16,694 nt of DNA from Spirochaetales bacterium (GTDB lineage: Bacteria; Spirochaetota; Spirochaetia; DTKZ01). Made by a program: the position numbers and the translations under genes. This document shows, piece by piece, positions 1 through 5,888 of the stretch. Below the pieces are notes generated by a model. That model was not told the DNA's origin. It saw only the letters and a program-made list of their open reading frames with translations, and did not search any database. Each line of letters opens with the position of its first letter. Within the stretch, counting starts at the first letter, position 1. The DNA lies in assembly GCA_031274005.1 (NCBI GenBank), contig JAISQU010000137.1:1-16694 (forward strand). Reading direction: 5' to 3'.

Positions 1-26
1 GACAGCCTCCACGGGGGGAGACTGTC
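1..26 (-). terminator. possible hairpin after dctP
   Basis: GACAG (1-5) pairs with CTGTC (22-26), and inside it CTCC (7-10) pairs with GGAG (17-20), with one mismatch between the two stems. It lies about 40 bases beyond the dctP stop. Whether a T-run follows on the minus strand cannot be seen because the window ends here. It could equally belong to a gene to the left. Confidence 0.3.
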
Positions 27-67
27 CTTTCCTTAAAGTCGTACCACGTCTTTTTCAAGCGGACAGC

Positions 68-1222
68 TTAGCGGCGCCATCCCGTCCGGGCTTCGGCCAA
101 CTGAACCTCGCGCGTAAATTGTTCAACAACGTCCGCGCCGAGTTTTTCTTTGAGATAACCAAGAACCGCGGGCTGGGTAGTTTCGCGGAATTTTTGTTTT
201 TCCGCGGCGGTGGGATAGTACACATCCATATTCTTCGCGATAGTCTTAAAGTTTACGATATTGGACACCATTCTGTCCGCCACGTTATTGGCTTCCGCGC
301 CGAGCCGCGCGCCCATCTTGATAATCTGCTGGGCCCCGACGGGCAGGCTGTTGTATCTGTCGGGATTCATAACCATAAGGTTTTCACTCCAGATATGACC
401 GTCCATCGTCAAATACTTCTGCACTTCGTAAATCTTCCCAAGGCTTATGGAAGAAATGGCGTTCTCGTGCCCGTCCACAACATGGGTTTGCAGGGTGGTA
501 TACACTTCGTTCCAGGCAATGGGAACGGCGCTGGCGCCCAAAGACTCAATCATTCTGACGTACACGGGGCTTTCCATAACGCGGAACTTCAGCCCTTTGC
601 AGTCGTCCGGAGTGCGAATCGGGCGGATGTCGTTGGTAAAGTTTCTCCAGCCGTTCTGACCTATAGCAAGATACTTAAATCCGGCTTTTTCTTCCATGGT
701 GTCCATCAGATTCGCCCAGAAAACGCTGTTGTTAAAAAAATCTTCCGCTATATCATCGGAACCAAAAATGTAGGGAATGGTTATAAGTTCAATTTCCGGG
801 AAAAACGTCGCCAGAGAGCCTGTTCCGATATTGGCGTCGATGGAGCCGTTTTGTACCAGTTCAAGGGTCTGCTTGTAGGTACCAAGGGCCATTATTCCGT
901 GCAATTCCACTTTCAGCTTTCCGCCGGATTGGCTTTCAACGTAATCCTTGAAGAAAAGGGCAAAAGCGTGTTCCGGGTCGGGACAGGCAATCCCCGGGGT
1001 GTCCGGCCACAAAACAGGGTCATCATAAGCTACCCGCAGGGTAACCGGGGTATCGGGAAGGCTCGTGTCTATCATCGGCGGAATTTCCCCCGCCGCGAGC
1101 GCGGGCCCCGCAGCCTGCTGCGCCTGCTGGGGCGCGGCGCTTTCTCCGCCGCAGGAAAAGGTCAGGAAAGCCAGCGTCGTCACCATAAGTAAGGCGCACA
1201 CTTTGAAACCGATTTTTCTCAT
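68..1222 (-). CDS. dctP: TRAP transporter solute-binding lipoprotein, DctP family
   Basis: This is the extracytoplasmic solute receptor of a tripartite ATP-independent periplasmic (TRAP) transporter, which passes an organic acid, typically a dicarboxylate, to a DctQM-type permease. The 384-residue protein begins with a lipoprotein signal peptide (hydrophobic stretch at residues 8-22, lipobox LTFSC with the lipidated Cys at 24), then an Ala/Gln/Pro-rich linker. The hallmark middle region has KGLKFRVMES, whose Arg normally contacts the substrate carboxylate, followed by the family pattern LGASAVPIAWNEVYTTLQ and VVDGHEN. The ATG at 1222 is preferred over a TTG at 1228 because AAGGAG (1231-1236) is 8 bases upstream of the ATG and only 2 from the TTG. 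No permease genes are visible; they may lie beyond the left edge. The substrate cannot be told from sequence. Confidence 0.93.
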   Translation of the reverse strand: MRKIGFKVCALLMVTTLAFLTFSCGGESAAPQQAQQAAGPALAAGEIPPMIDTSLPDTPVTLRVAYDDPVLWPDTPGIACPDPEHAFALFFKDYVESQSGGKLKVELHGIMALGTYKQTLELVQNGSIDANIGTGSLATFFPEIELITIPYIFGSDDIAEDFFNNSVFWANLMDTMEEKAGFKYLAIGQNGWRNFTNDIRPIRTPDDCKGLKFRVMESPVYVRMIESLGASAVPIAWNEVYTTLQTHVVDGHENAISSISLGKIYEVQKYLTMDGHIWSENLMVMNPDRYNSLPVGAQQIIKMGARLGAEANNVADRMVSNIVNFKTIAKNMDVYYPTAAEKQKFRETTQPAVLGYLKEKLGADVVEQFTREVQLAEARTGWRR

Positions 1223-1266
1223 TCTCAATTCTCCTTATAAAATAAAATTTTCTCAAAATACCCTTC

Positions 1267-1295
1267 ATCTTATTACGCTATGCGAAACTTGTCAA
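1267..1295 (-). promoter_or_regulatory. sigma70-type promoter for dctP
   Basis: On the minus strand a perfect -35 TTGACA (1290-1295) is followed by 17 bases and a -10 TAAGAT (1267-1272). Transcription would start near 1260, giving a leader of about 38 bases that includes the AAGGAG Shine-Dalgarno. This is one of the strongest promoter matches in the window. Confidence 0.65.
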
Positions 1296-1382
1296 ATAGT
1301 ATTTATGTATTCACACATACTGAAATGGCGGAAAAGCATATCAGGCTTGTTCGGAAATCCGGCCGGGTTTCTCTTGAGTCTA

Positions 1383-1411
1383 TTGTTTTTCGTCCAAAAA
1401 ACGGGTATTCT
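1383..1411 (+). promoter_or_regulatory. candidate promoter for the nucleotidyltransferase-TPM pair
   Basis: TTGTTT (1383-1388), 17 bases, TATTCT (1406-1411). The start point would be near 1418, about 20 bases before the ATG at 1440. It is a moderate match, chosen because position and spacing fit. The rest of the 1223-1439 divergent gap shows no other feature. Confidence 0.35.
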
Positions 1412-1439
1412 GGAGACCAGACAGAGTCAAGGAGCGAAA

Positions 1440-2150
1440 ATGACCATTCCATCCGATATTGCCCGTGGTTTTACCCTGCGGCTGCAGGCTGTTTTCGGCG
1501 GAGATCTCGCCGCCGTCATCCTGTACGGGAGCGCGGTCCGTGGCGCTTACAGGAAAAATGTGTCGGATATCAATATTCTCGTTATTCTTGAAAAAAGCAG
1601 TCCCGCGAAAATTTTTGAGCTTGGGCAAAAAACAGGCGCTCTTATGCGCAGGCGGCGTATAGTTCCCCTTATCATGACGCGGAAGGAGTTCGCTTCATCG
1701 GCGGATGTTTTTCCCATGGAATACGGCGACATACTCGAAGCCCGCAGCGTCCTCTTCGGGGATGAGCGTATTTTGGACATCAGCCTTTCCCGCGCGAATC
1801 TGCGCCTGCAACTGGAGGAAAAGCTCCGGGGAGCGGTTCAGGACATTCGTTCCATGCTGGGCTGCGCCGCGGGGCGCCGGAGGCTACTGGGGAAATTTTT
1901 CGTTGGCTGGTCGGGCATAGGCGGCAGTCTGCCGCGGGCGCTTCTGCGGCTGAAAGGAATAGAGCGGACTCCCCCGGATGCCGAAGCCCTGCTCGCCCGG
2001 GTAGAGGCAGAGTACGGGGTTTCCACGCGGGGCTTCGCGGATTTGAACCGTTTCCGGCAGGGGGAAAAGCTGCCGCCGCTTGATCTCGCGGAGTCCCTGC
2101 TTGAAAGCCTGAAAGCCCTGACGGAAATAGTGGACGGGGAAACCGCGTGA
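1440..2150 (+). CDS. nucleotidyltransferase-fold protein with altered catalytic motif
   Basis: The 236-residue protein carries the Pol-beta/MNT nucleotidyltransferase signature: Gly30-Ser31 in YGSAVRG, followed twelve residues later by SDINILV. Active members have Asp-x-Asp here; this protein has Asp43-Ile-Asn45, so one metal-binding carboxylate is replaced by Asn. The region around MEYGDILEARSVLFGDERIL and the following helical part resemble stand-alone nucleotidyltransferase-like proteins that modify or bind an unknown partner. The start is set at the ATG at 1440 because AAGGAG (1429-1434) lies 5 bases upstream; the frame is open further left but has no supported start there. Its stop overlaps the start of the TPM gene, so the two are translationally coupled. 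The substrate is unknown. Confidence 0.72.
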   Translation: MTIPSDIARGFTLRLQAVFGGDLAAVILYGSAVRGAYRKNVSDINILVILEKSSPAKIFELGQKTGALMRRRRIVPLIMTRKEFASSADVFPMEYGDILEARSVLFGDERILDISLSRANLRLQLEEKLRGAVQDIRSMLGCAAGRRRLLGKFFVGWSGIGGSLPRALLRLKGIERTPPDAEALLARVEAEYGVSTRGFADLNRFRQGEKLPPLDLAESLLESLKALTEIVDGETA

Positions 2151-2899
2151 AAAAAAGACTATCCGTTTTTTTATGCGTCATTCTCGCGCTGGCGTCCGGG
2201 CTTTTTGCCCAGGATTTGCCGAAGCCGGCGGGTTTTGTCAATGACTTTGCCGGGGTCATGCGGGCCGAAGACATCGGTTCCATTGAAAACCTCGCGGCGG
2301 CAATTCAGCAAAAGACCGGGGCGGAGCTTGCGGTTGTTACGGTAAAAACCTACGCGCCCTACGCCGCGCTGGACGATTTTTCCCTTGCCCTCGCGGAAAG
2401 CTGGGGCATAGGCCGCGGGGGTAAAGACGACGGCGTCCTCCTGATTCTCGCGGCGGACGAGCGGGAGATCAAAATCGAGGTGGGCTACGGGCTTGAGGGC
2501 GCGATTCCCGATTCGGCGGCGGGCAGGATTCTGGACACGGCGGTGATTCCAGCCTTCCGGCAGGGGGATTTTTCCGGCGGACTTGCCGCGGGAGCGCGGG
2601 TCATTGCCGCGGCAATCGCGAAGGAAAACGGGCTGGACCCCGCGGACTTCAATCTTACTCGTACGGAAAGCCCTGAGGATTCCGGAAGCCCGGAATTCCT
2701 TTATGCGCTGGTTGTCCTGTTTATTGTCCTGTGCAGAGCCGGTTTTCCCCTGTTTTTCGCAAGCCCGTTTTTGGGAAGGCGCGGTTTCAGTTCCGGCGGC
2801 TTTGGCTCTTCGCGGAGTTCCTTCGGAGGTTCGGGGAGAAGTTTCGGCGGTTTTGGCGGCGGAGGTTTCGGGGGCGGTGGAGCTTCCCGCAGGTTTTAG
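2147..2899 (+). CDS. secreted/membrane TPM-domain protein (YgcG family)
   Basis: This 250-residue protein has a signal peptide (residues 1-21, cleavage likely after GLFA). A TPM domain (about 28-155) follows, with the recognisable stretches FVNDFAGVM, TGAELAVVTV, GKDDGVLLILA and IEVGYGLEGAIPD. A hydrophobic segment (about 184-205) and a Gly/Ser/Phe-rich tail ending GGGGASRRF complete it. Family members sit in the membrane with the TPM domain outside the cytoplasm; related domains act in photosystem repair or as phosphatases, but the role of bacterial copies is not settled. The GTG start at 2147 overlaps the preceding TGA, with GGGGA (2136-2140) as a weak Shine-Dalgarno. TPM genes are often next to lemA, as here (3253), although a hairpin-filled gap separates them. 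Confidence 0.88.
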   Translation: MKKRLSVFLCVILALASGLFAQDLPKPAGFVNDFAGVMRAEDIGSIENLAAAIQQKTGAELAVVTVKTYAPYAALDDFSLALAESWGIGRGGKDDGVLLILAADEREIKIEVGYGLEGAIPDSAAGRILDTAVIPAFRQGDFSGGLAAGARVIAAAIAKENGLDPADFNLTRTESPEDSGSPEFLYALVVLFIVLCRAGFPLFFASPFLGRRGFSSGGFGSSRSSFGGSGRSFGGFGGGGFGGGGASRRF

Positions 2900-2922
2900 G
2901 GAGCGGCAGCTCAGAATGAAGC

Positions 2923-3150
2923 CTGGGCATTGCCGCAAGGCAATGCCCAGCGTAAAATCAGGCGGCAGCAATTTGCGCGAGCAAATTGCTCATAACGATT
3001 TTTCGGGTATTCCCGAAAAATTGGGGCCGGATACGGCCCTCAGGTTATAAGGCGCCGGCTGCCGCCACACGGTATACAGGCGGCGGTTACCCTTTTCGCG
3101 CAAGGGATTGCATCCTGGAAAGCCCGGTTTTTTCGGTTTTACCGAAAAAA
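2923..3150. repeat. cluster of perfect hairpins between the TPM gene and lemA
   Basis: The 2900-3252 gap holds a row of inverted repeats: 2923-2950 (12-bp stem, loop GCAA), 2967-2990 (10 bp, loop GCGA), 2998-3021 (10 bp, loop TATT), 3024-3039 (6 bp, loop GATA), 3061-3084 (GCCGCC/GGCGGC, 12-base loop) and 3128-3150 (10 bp, loop TTT). Stem sequences differ from one another, so this is not a simple tandem repeat; three loops fit GNRA. A possible -10 (TATTAT, 3156-3161) follows the last hairpin without a good -35. The cluster could attenuate or protect mRNA, form a structured RNA, or be a remnant of palindromic repeat elements. No protein gene is seen in it. Confidence 0.7.
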
Positions 3151-3252
3151 TGCGCTATTATAAGAATTGTGAAACCAACCTGGAATTTTTGGTTTTTTGT
3201 CTGTGCTGTCAGTGTTGTCTGTGGCTAATTTTTTTTTGGAGGAGAATGTAAA

Positions 3253-3831
3253 ATGAAATTGGCTGTTATTATCGGCGTCGCGGGTTTTCTTGCGCTTATT
3301 CTGATTATCGTTATTATCGGCGCCATCTGGTACCTCAGCGCCCGCAACGGGCTTATCGCGCTGGACGAAGGCATTAACGCGGCCTGGTCGGAGATTGATA
3401 ACCAGCTTCAGCGCAGGAGCGATCTTATTCCTAATTTTGTGAATACCGTCAAGGGTTACGCGGCGCATGAGGAGAAGGTTTTCAGCGATATTGCCGAGGC
3501 GCGTTCGCGGCTGGCCGGGGCGAAGACGGTGGAGGAGAAGGCCGAAGGATACAACGGTATGCAGTCCGCCCTTGCGCGGCTTTTGGTTGTTGTGGAGCAG
3601 TACCCGGACCTGAAGGCAAACCAGAACTTTATCGCGCTGCAGGATGAGCTTGCCGGAACGGAAAACCGGCTCGCGGTTGCGCGTAAGCGTTACAATGACA
3701 GCGTTTCAGTTTTTAATACGCGTATACGGGCTTTTCCCGGTTCACTGCTTGCCGGAGGGCTGGGGTTTGCGCCGCGCCCGTACTTTGAGATAAACGAAAC
3801 GGCGCGGCAGGTTCCGCAGGTGCAGTTCTAG
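3253..3831 (+). CDS. lemA: LemA family protein
   Basis: This 192-residue protein has a single N-terminal membrane segment (about residues 4-28), then a helical domain expected outside the membrane. It shows the LemA hallmarks: AWSEIDNQLQRRSDLIPNFV near 45-64, VVEQYPDLKANQNF, LQDELAGTENRLAVARKRYN, and the near-terminal SVFNTRIRAFPG. Length is typical. The biochemical role of LemA is not established; it is a widespread membrane protein often found beside TPM-domain or HtpX genes. The start is supported by GGAGGAG (3238-3244), 8 bases before the ATG. The C-terminus ends in a short Pro/Gln-rich tail. Confidence 0.94.
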   Translation: MKLAVIIGVAGFLALILIIVIIGAIWYLSARNGLIALDEGINAAWSEIDNQLQRRSDLIPNFVNTVKGYAAHEEKVFSDIAEARSRLAGAKTVEEKAEGYNGMQSALARLLVVVEQYPDLKANQNFIALQDELAGTENRLAVARKRYNDSVSVFNTRIRAFPGSLLAGGLGFAPRPYFEINETARQVPQVQF

Positions 3832-3912
3832 AAGATTGAAACTCACGGCGAGCAAAAACCAAAGGCCGGGGCGAGAAAAAAAGCTCTCTCTAGCCGGCAG
3901 ACGCGGCGGCGC

Positions 3913-3936
3913 GCGGTCTGTCTAAAGACAGACCGC
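3913..3936 (+). other. perfect 10-bp hairpin downstream of lemA
   Basis: GCGGTCTGTC (3913-3922) pairs with 3927-3936 across a TAAA loop. It may end lemA transcription or stabilise its 3' end. No T-run follows, so a standard intrinsic terminator is not shown. Confidence 0.55.
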
Positions 3937-3949
3937 CGGAATCACAGCG

Positions 3950-4032
3950 GCGGGTTTTATTTTGCGCCGGGCCGTTTGGCTGTGTAACGACTAACACGCT
4001 TGTGCGTGCGTTTTTCTGGCCGTTCGCTTTTT
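3950..4032. repeat. direct repeat copy A
   Basis: The segment starts GCGGGTTTTAT and continues with a 72-base core (3961-4032) that recurs at 4109-4180 with one change (T at 4003, C at 4151). The core contains a small hairpin, CACGC/GCGTG around a TTGT loop, followed by a T-run. Together with copy B it fills most of the lemA-patatin gap. Confidence 0.85.
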
Positions 4033-4092
4033 TTCTCGCCCCGGGTATGTCTGTAAAGCGCTACGAGTCTAATACAGTAGCGGTGTTTGAGA

Positions 4093-4180
4093 GCGGGTTT
4101 TATTTTATTTTGCGCCGGGCCGTTTGGCTGTGTAACGACTAACACGCTTGCGCGTGCGTTTTTCTGGCCGTTCGCTTTTT
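4093..4180. repeat. direct repeat copy B
   Basis: This is the second copy of the 3950-4032 repeat. It has the same GCGGGTTTTAT head, a 5-base TTTAT duplication, and the 72-base core (4109-4180) at 71 of 72 identical positions. The sequence after it (CCCGCCGCGG) resembles but does not match the inverted-repeat arm that follows copy A. It ends 15 bases from the stop of the patatin gene. The 4045-4092 spacer between the copies is unique and contains a 6-bp stem (CGCTAC/GTAGCG). Confidence 0.85.
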
Positions 4181-4195
4181 CCCGCCGCGGTACGC

Positions 4196-5059
4196 TCAGC
4201 GGAGATACGCGAGGAGTTTTTCAAAACAGGCGTCCGCGGCGGCGTAGCCGATGTCATAGGTCAGATAAATTTTTGCGACATTTCTTTCCACCCGGCCCGC
4301 GGGCAGATCCGCCTCAGGCCGGATGACAAAAATTTCCCCGCGGGATTCAAGCTCCTCGATGCGGTTCATTGTTTCGTTATAATGCAGGTAGCGCTCTTTC
4401 AGGTTTTTCAGCACTCCGGGGAATTTGCGGTACCTGCGCAGGAGAATTTCCGGAAGACTCGACGGTTTCTTGCGGTATCCCACGGGCCGCGTCAGGATGA
4501 CAACCCTTTTTTCCCAGCCGTCGGCGGCGGCTTTGCGTACGGGGATCGAATCGGCCAGGCCGCCGTCCATAAGCAGCCGGCCCCGGTATTCCACGGGTTT
4601 CGCGATAAAGGGGAGGCTGCTTGAGGCTTTTAAAATTTCGAGGTAATCGCCGCCCAGATCGCTTTTTTCATAGTAGAGGGCCTCGCCTGTTACGCAGTCG
4701 CTTGTAACCGTAACGCAGCGCATGGGATTGGCGAGAAAGGCCGAGAGATCAAAAGGAATAAGGCTGCCCGGTATTTCGTGGAAAATAAAATCCATGCCAA
4801 AAAGATCGCCGCCTGAAAAAAGCCGCCGGTAGCTGATGTAGCGGCTGTCCCGTACATAACGGGTATTAACGATTCTGTTTCGCTCGGGCTGGAGCGAAAC
4901 GTAATTTGCCGCGTTGCAGGCGCCCATGGACACGCCGATGACATAGGCGAAGTACAGTTTATCATCAACAAAGCGGCGCAGAACTCCGCTGGAGAAAGTA
5001 CCGCGCAGCCCCCCTCCCTCCAGAACCAAAGCCGCGTTTTCAAGTTTTAAGGTTTCCAT
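4196..5059 (-). CDS. patatin-like phospholipase
   Basis: This is a 287-residue serine lipid acyl hydrolase of the patatin family (RssA/YjjU-like). The oxyanion loop is GGGLRG (15-20), the nucleophile elbow is GVSMG with Ser44, and the catalytic Asp165 lies in MDGG, giving a complete Ser-Asp dyad. The SSLPF stretch (147-151) and the basic region near residues 195-220 are usual for bacterial members. No signal peptide or membrane segment is seen, so a cytoplasmic or membrane-peripheral enzyme acting on phospholipids or fatty acyl esters is likely. A GGAGG (5071-5075) lies 11 bases before the ATG. It is a single gene, divergent from the RNA-binding protein gene. Confidence 0.92.
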   Translation of the reverse strand: METLKLENAALVLEGGGLRGTFSSGVLRRFVDDKLYFAYVIGVSMGACNAANYVSLQPERNRIVNTRYVRDSRYISYRRLFSGGDLFGMDFIFHEIPGSLIPFDLSAFLANPMRCVTVTSDCVTGEALYYEKSDLGGDYLEILKASSSLPFIAKPVEYRGRLLMDGGLADSIPVRKAAADGWEKRVVILTRPVGYRKKPSSLPEILLRRYRKFPGVLKNLKERYLHYNETMNRIEELESRGEIFVIRPEADLPAGRVERNVAKIYLTYDIGYAAADACFEKLLAYLR

Positions 5060-5083
5060 ATTCTGAACCGCCTCCGCGGAAAA

Positions 5084-5112
5084 AGTATAACGAAAATGCG
5101 GAAGTATGTCTT
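5084..5112 (-). promoter_or_regulatory. candidate promoter for the patatin gene
   Basis: On the minus strand AAGACA (5107-5112) is followed by 17 bases and TATACT (5084-5089). The start would be near 5077. Its -35 overlaps the -35 proposed for the divergent plus-strand promoter by two bases. Confidence 0.45.
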
Positions 5113-5139
5113 GACGTATTTCACTTCCTGTGATACGGT
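5111..5139 (+). promoter_or_regulatory. candidate promoter for the RRM protein gene
   Basis: TTGACG (5111-5116), 17 bases, TACGGT (5134-5139), with TG at 5131-5132 as an extended -10. The -10 itself is weak. If used, it gives an untranslated leader of about 200 bases. Confidence 0.35.
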
Positions 5140-5282
5140 TGTGTATCTGGCTTGCATAGCAGGTATCGGTGTTAATTGACTCGCGTGAAGGGGAAGAGGC
5201 GCTGCGGTTGCAGACTTATCTTATGGCTATGATGATTCTTAAATCAACAAGAGTTCCTGAAAAGCGGTGCGAGGCACGATTG

Positions 5283-5337
5283 GTCTGTCGTCGATAGACT
5301 CCAGAAGATTTTTGCATGGGTCTTGAGAGAAGACCCA
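5283..5337 (+). promoter_or_regulatory. structured 5' leader before the RRM gene
   Basis: Two stem-loops precede the ribosome binding site: GTCTGTC/GATAGAC (5283-5299, one G-U pair, 3-base loop) and TGGGTCTT/AAGACCCA (5317-5337, 8-bp stem, loop GAGAG). The second ends exactly where AAAGGAAA (5337-5344) begins. Long structured leaders occur on cold-induced RNA-binding protein mRNAs, so temperature or autoregulatory control is a reasonable inference, not shown. The remainder of the 5060-5353 gap has nothing else recognisable. Confidence 0.45.
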
Positions 5338-5353
5338 AAGGAAACGTCAAAAA

Positions 5354-5692
5354 ATGGCGAACAAATTGTATGTCGGTAATCTGAGTTATTCAACCGACGA
5401 AGCGGAACTGCAGGGCATATTTGCCCAGTACGGCGAAGTTGCATCAGTAAATATCATTACCGACAAGATGACCGGCCGCGCCCGCGGTTTCGGCTTTGTG
5501 GAGATGGCTACTCCCGAAGCGGCCCAGGCGGCTATTGAGGCGACCAACGGTATGGAACTGCGCGGACGCCAACTGCGTGTCAACGAGGCTCAGGAACAGA
5601 ACCGCACCAGGTCCCGTCCCCGCGGCGGAAACGATAGTTACGGCGGCGGAGGCGGCGGATACCATCGCGGCGAACGTAACGACCGCTACTAA
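5354..5692 (+). CDS. RRM-domain RNA-binding protein with glycine-rich tail
   Basis: This small 112-residue protein consists of one RNA recognition motif and a short Arg/Gly-rich tail. RNP2 is LYVGNL (5-10) and RNP1 is RGFGFVEM (44-51); both are intact with the aromatic residues that stack on RNA bases. The tail (about 84-112) is rich in Arg, Asn, Gly and Tyr. Such proteins are common in cyanobacteria and spirochaetes and bind RNA, often being induced by cold. The gene stands alone with its own leader and a strong terminator. The AAGGA (5338-5342) is 11 bases from the ATG. Its targets are unknown. Confidence 0.95.
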   Translation: MANKLYVGNLSYSTDEAELQGIFAQYGEVASVNIITDKMTGRARGFGFVEMATPEAAQAAIEATNGMELRGRQLRVNEAQEQNRTRSRPRGGNDSYGGGGGGYHRGERNDRY

Positions 5693-5709
5693 GCAGCGCG
5701 ATTAAACGC

Positions 5710-5738
5710 GGCCCGGCGGAAAACAGCCGGGCCTTTTT
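5710..5738 (+). terminator. intrinsic terminator after the RRM gene
   Basis: GGCCCGGC (5710-5717) pairs with GCCGGGCC (5726-5733) across an 8-base loop and is followed directly by TTTTT (5734-5738). It lies 18 bases after the stop codon. Confidence 0.9.
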
Positions 5739-5852
5739 CTGTCCCGCCTGAGGATTTTAAATGCGGCGTGTTCCATGTCCGCCAATTTTTTAAAAATTCG
5801 TTAAAAAAACATTGAAAGCGCGCCATTGCCCTGCTCTTAATCCGCCGGATCA

Positions 5853-5881
5853 TTTACACATCTTCCGGAAAACGCTATATT
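5853..5881 (+). promoter_or_regulatory. sigma70-type promoter abutting the murC start
   Basis: TTTACA (5853-5858), 17 bases, TATATT (5876-5881): five of six consensus matches in each box. A start 7-8 bases after the -10 would fall on or next to the murC ATG at 5889, so the mRNA may be leaderless. Confidence 0.55.
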
Positions 5882-5888
5882 TCTATAA

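Larger units (their letters stand above)
3866..4044. repeat. 179-bp segment bounded by a 19-bp perfect inverted repeat
   Basis: CCGGGGCGAGAAAAAAAGC at 3866-3884 is the exact reverse complement of 4026-4044. Between the arms lie the hairpin at 3913-3936 and copy A of the 72-bp repeat. Inverted ends, small size and no coding capacity resemble a miniature inverted-repeat element, but no target-site duplication is evident at the borders. Confidence 0.5.

Noticed and set aside
119..1192. 357-codon plus-strand open frame opposite dctP
   Set aside because: It lies wholly antisense to a clear TRAP binding protein, has no Shine-Dalgarno and no recognisable domains.
1065..1439. N-terminal extension of the nucleotidyltransferase to an upstream ATG
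   Set aside because: The extension would overlap the start of dctP and both promoters, and the ATG at 1440 has a well-spaced AAGGAG.
2171..2971. 266-codon minus-strand open frame opposite the TPM gene
   Set aside because: Composition is that of a shadow frame; the plus strand has a signal peptide, a TPM domain and a coupled start.
2900..3252. tRNA or other standard RNA gene in the hairpin-rich gap
   Set aside because: The hairpins do not assemble into a cloverleaf, and no CCA end or T-arm consensus was seen.
3957..4145. 62-codon minus-strand frame across the repeats
   Set aside because: The two repeat copies are offset by 148 bases, so they are not read in the same frame, and nothing marks it as a gene.
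3950..4180. CRISPR array
   Set aside because: There are only two copies, the unit is over 70 bases, there is a single spacer, and no cas genes are nearby.
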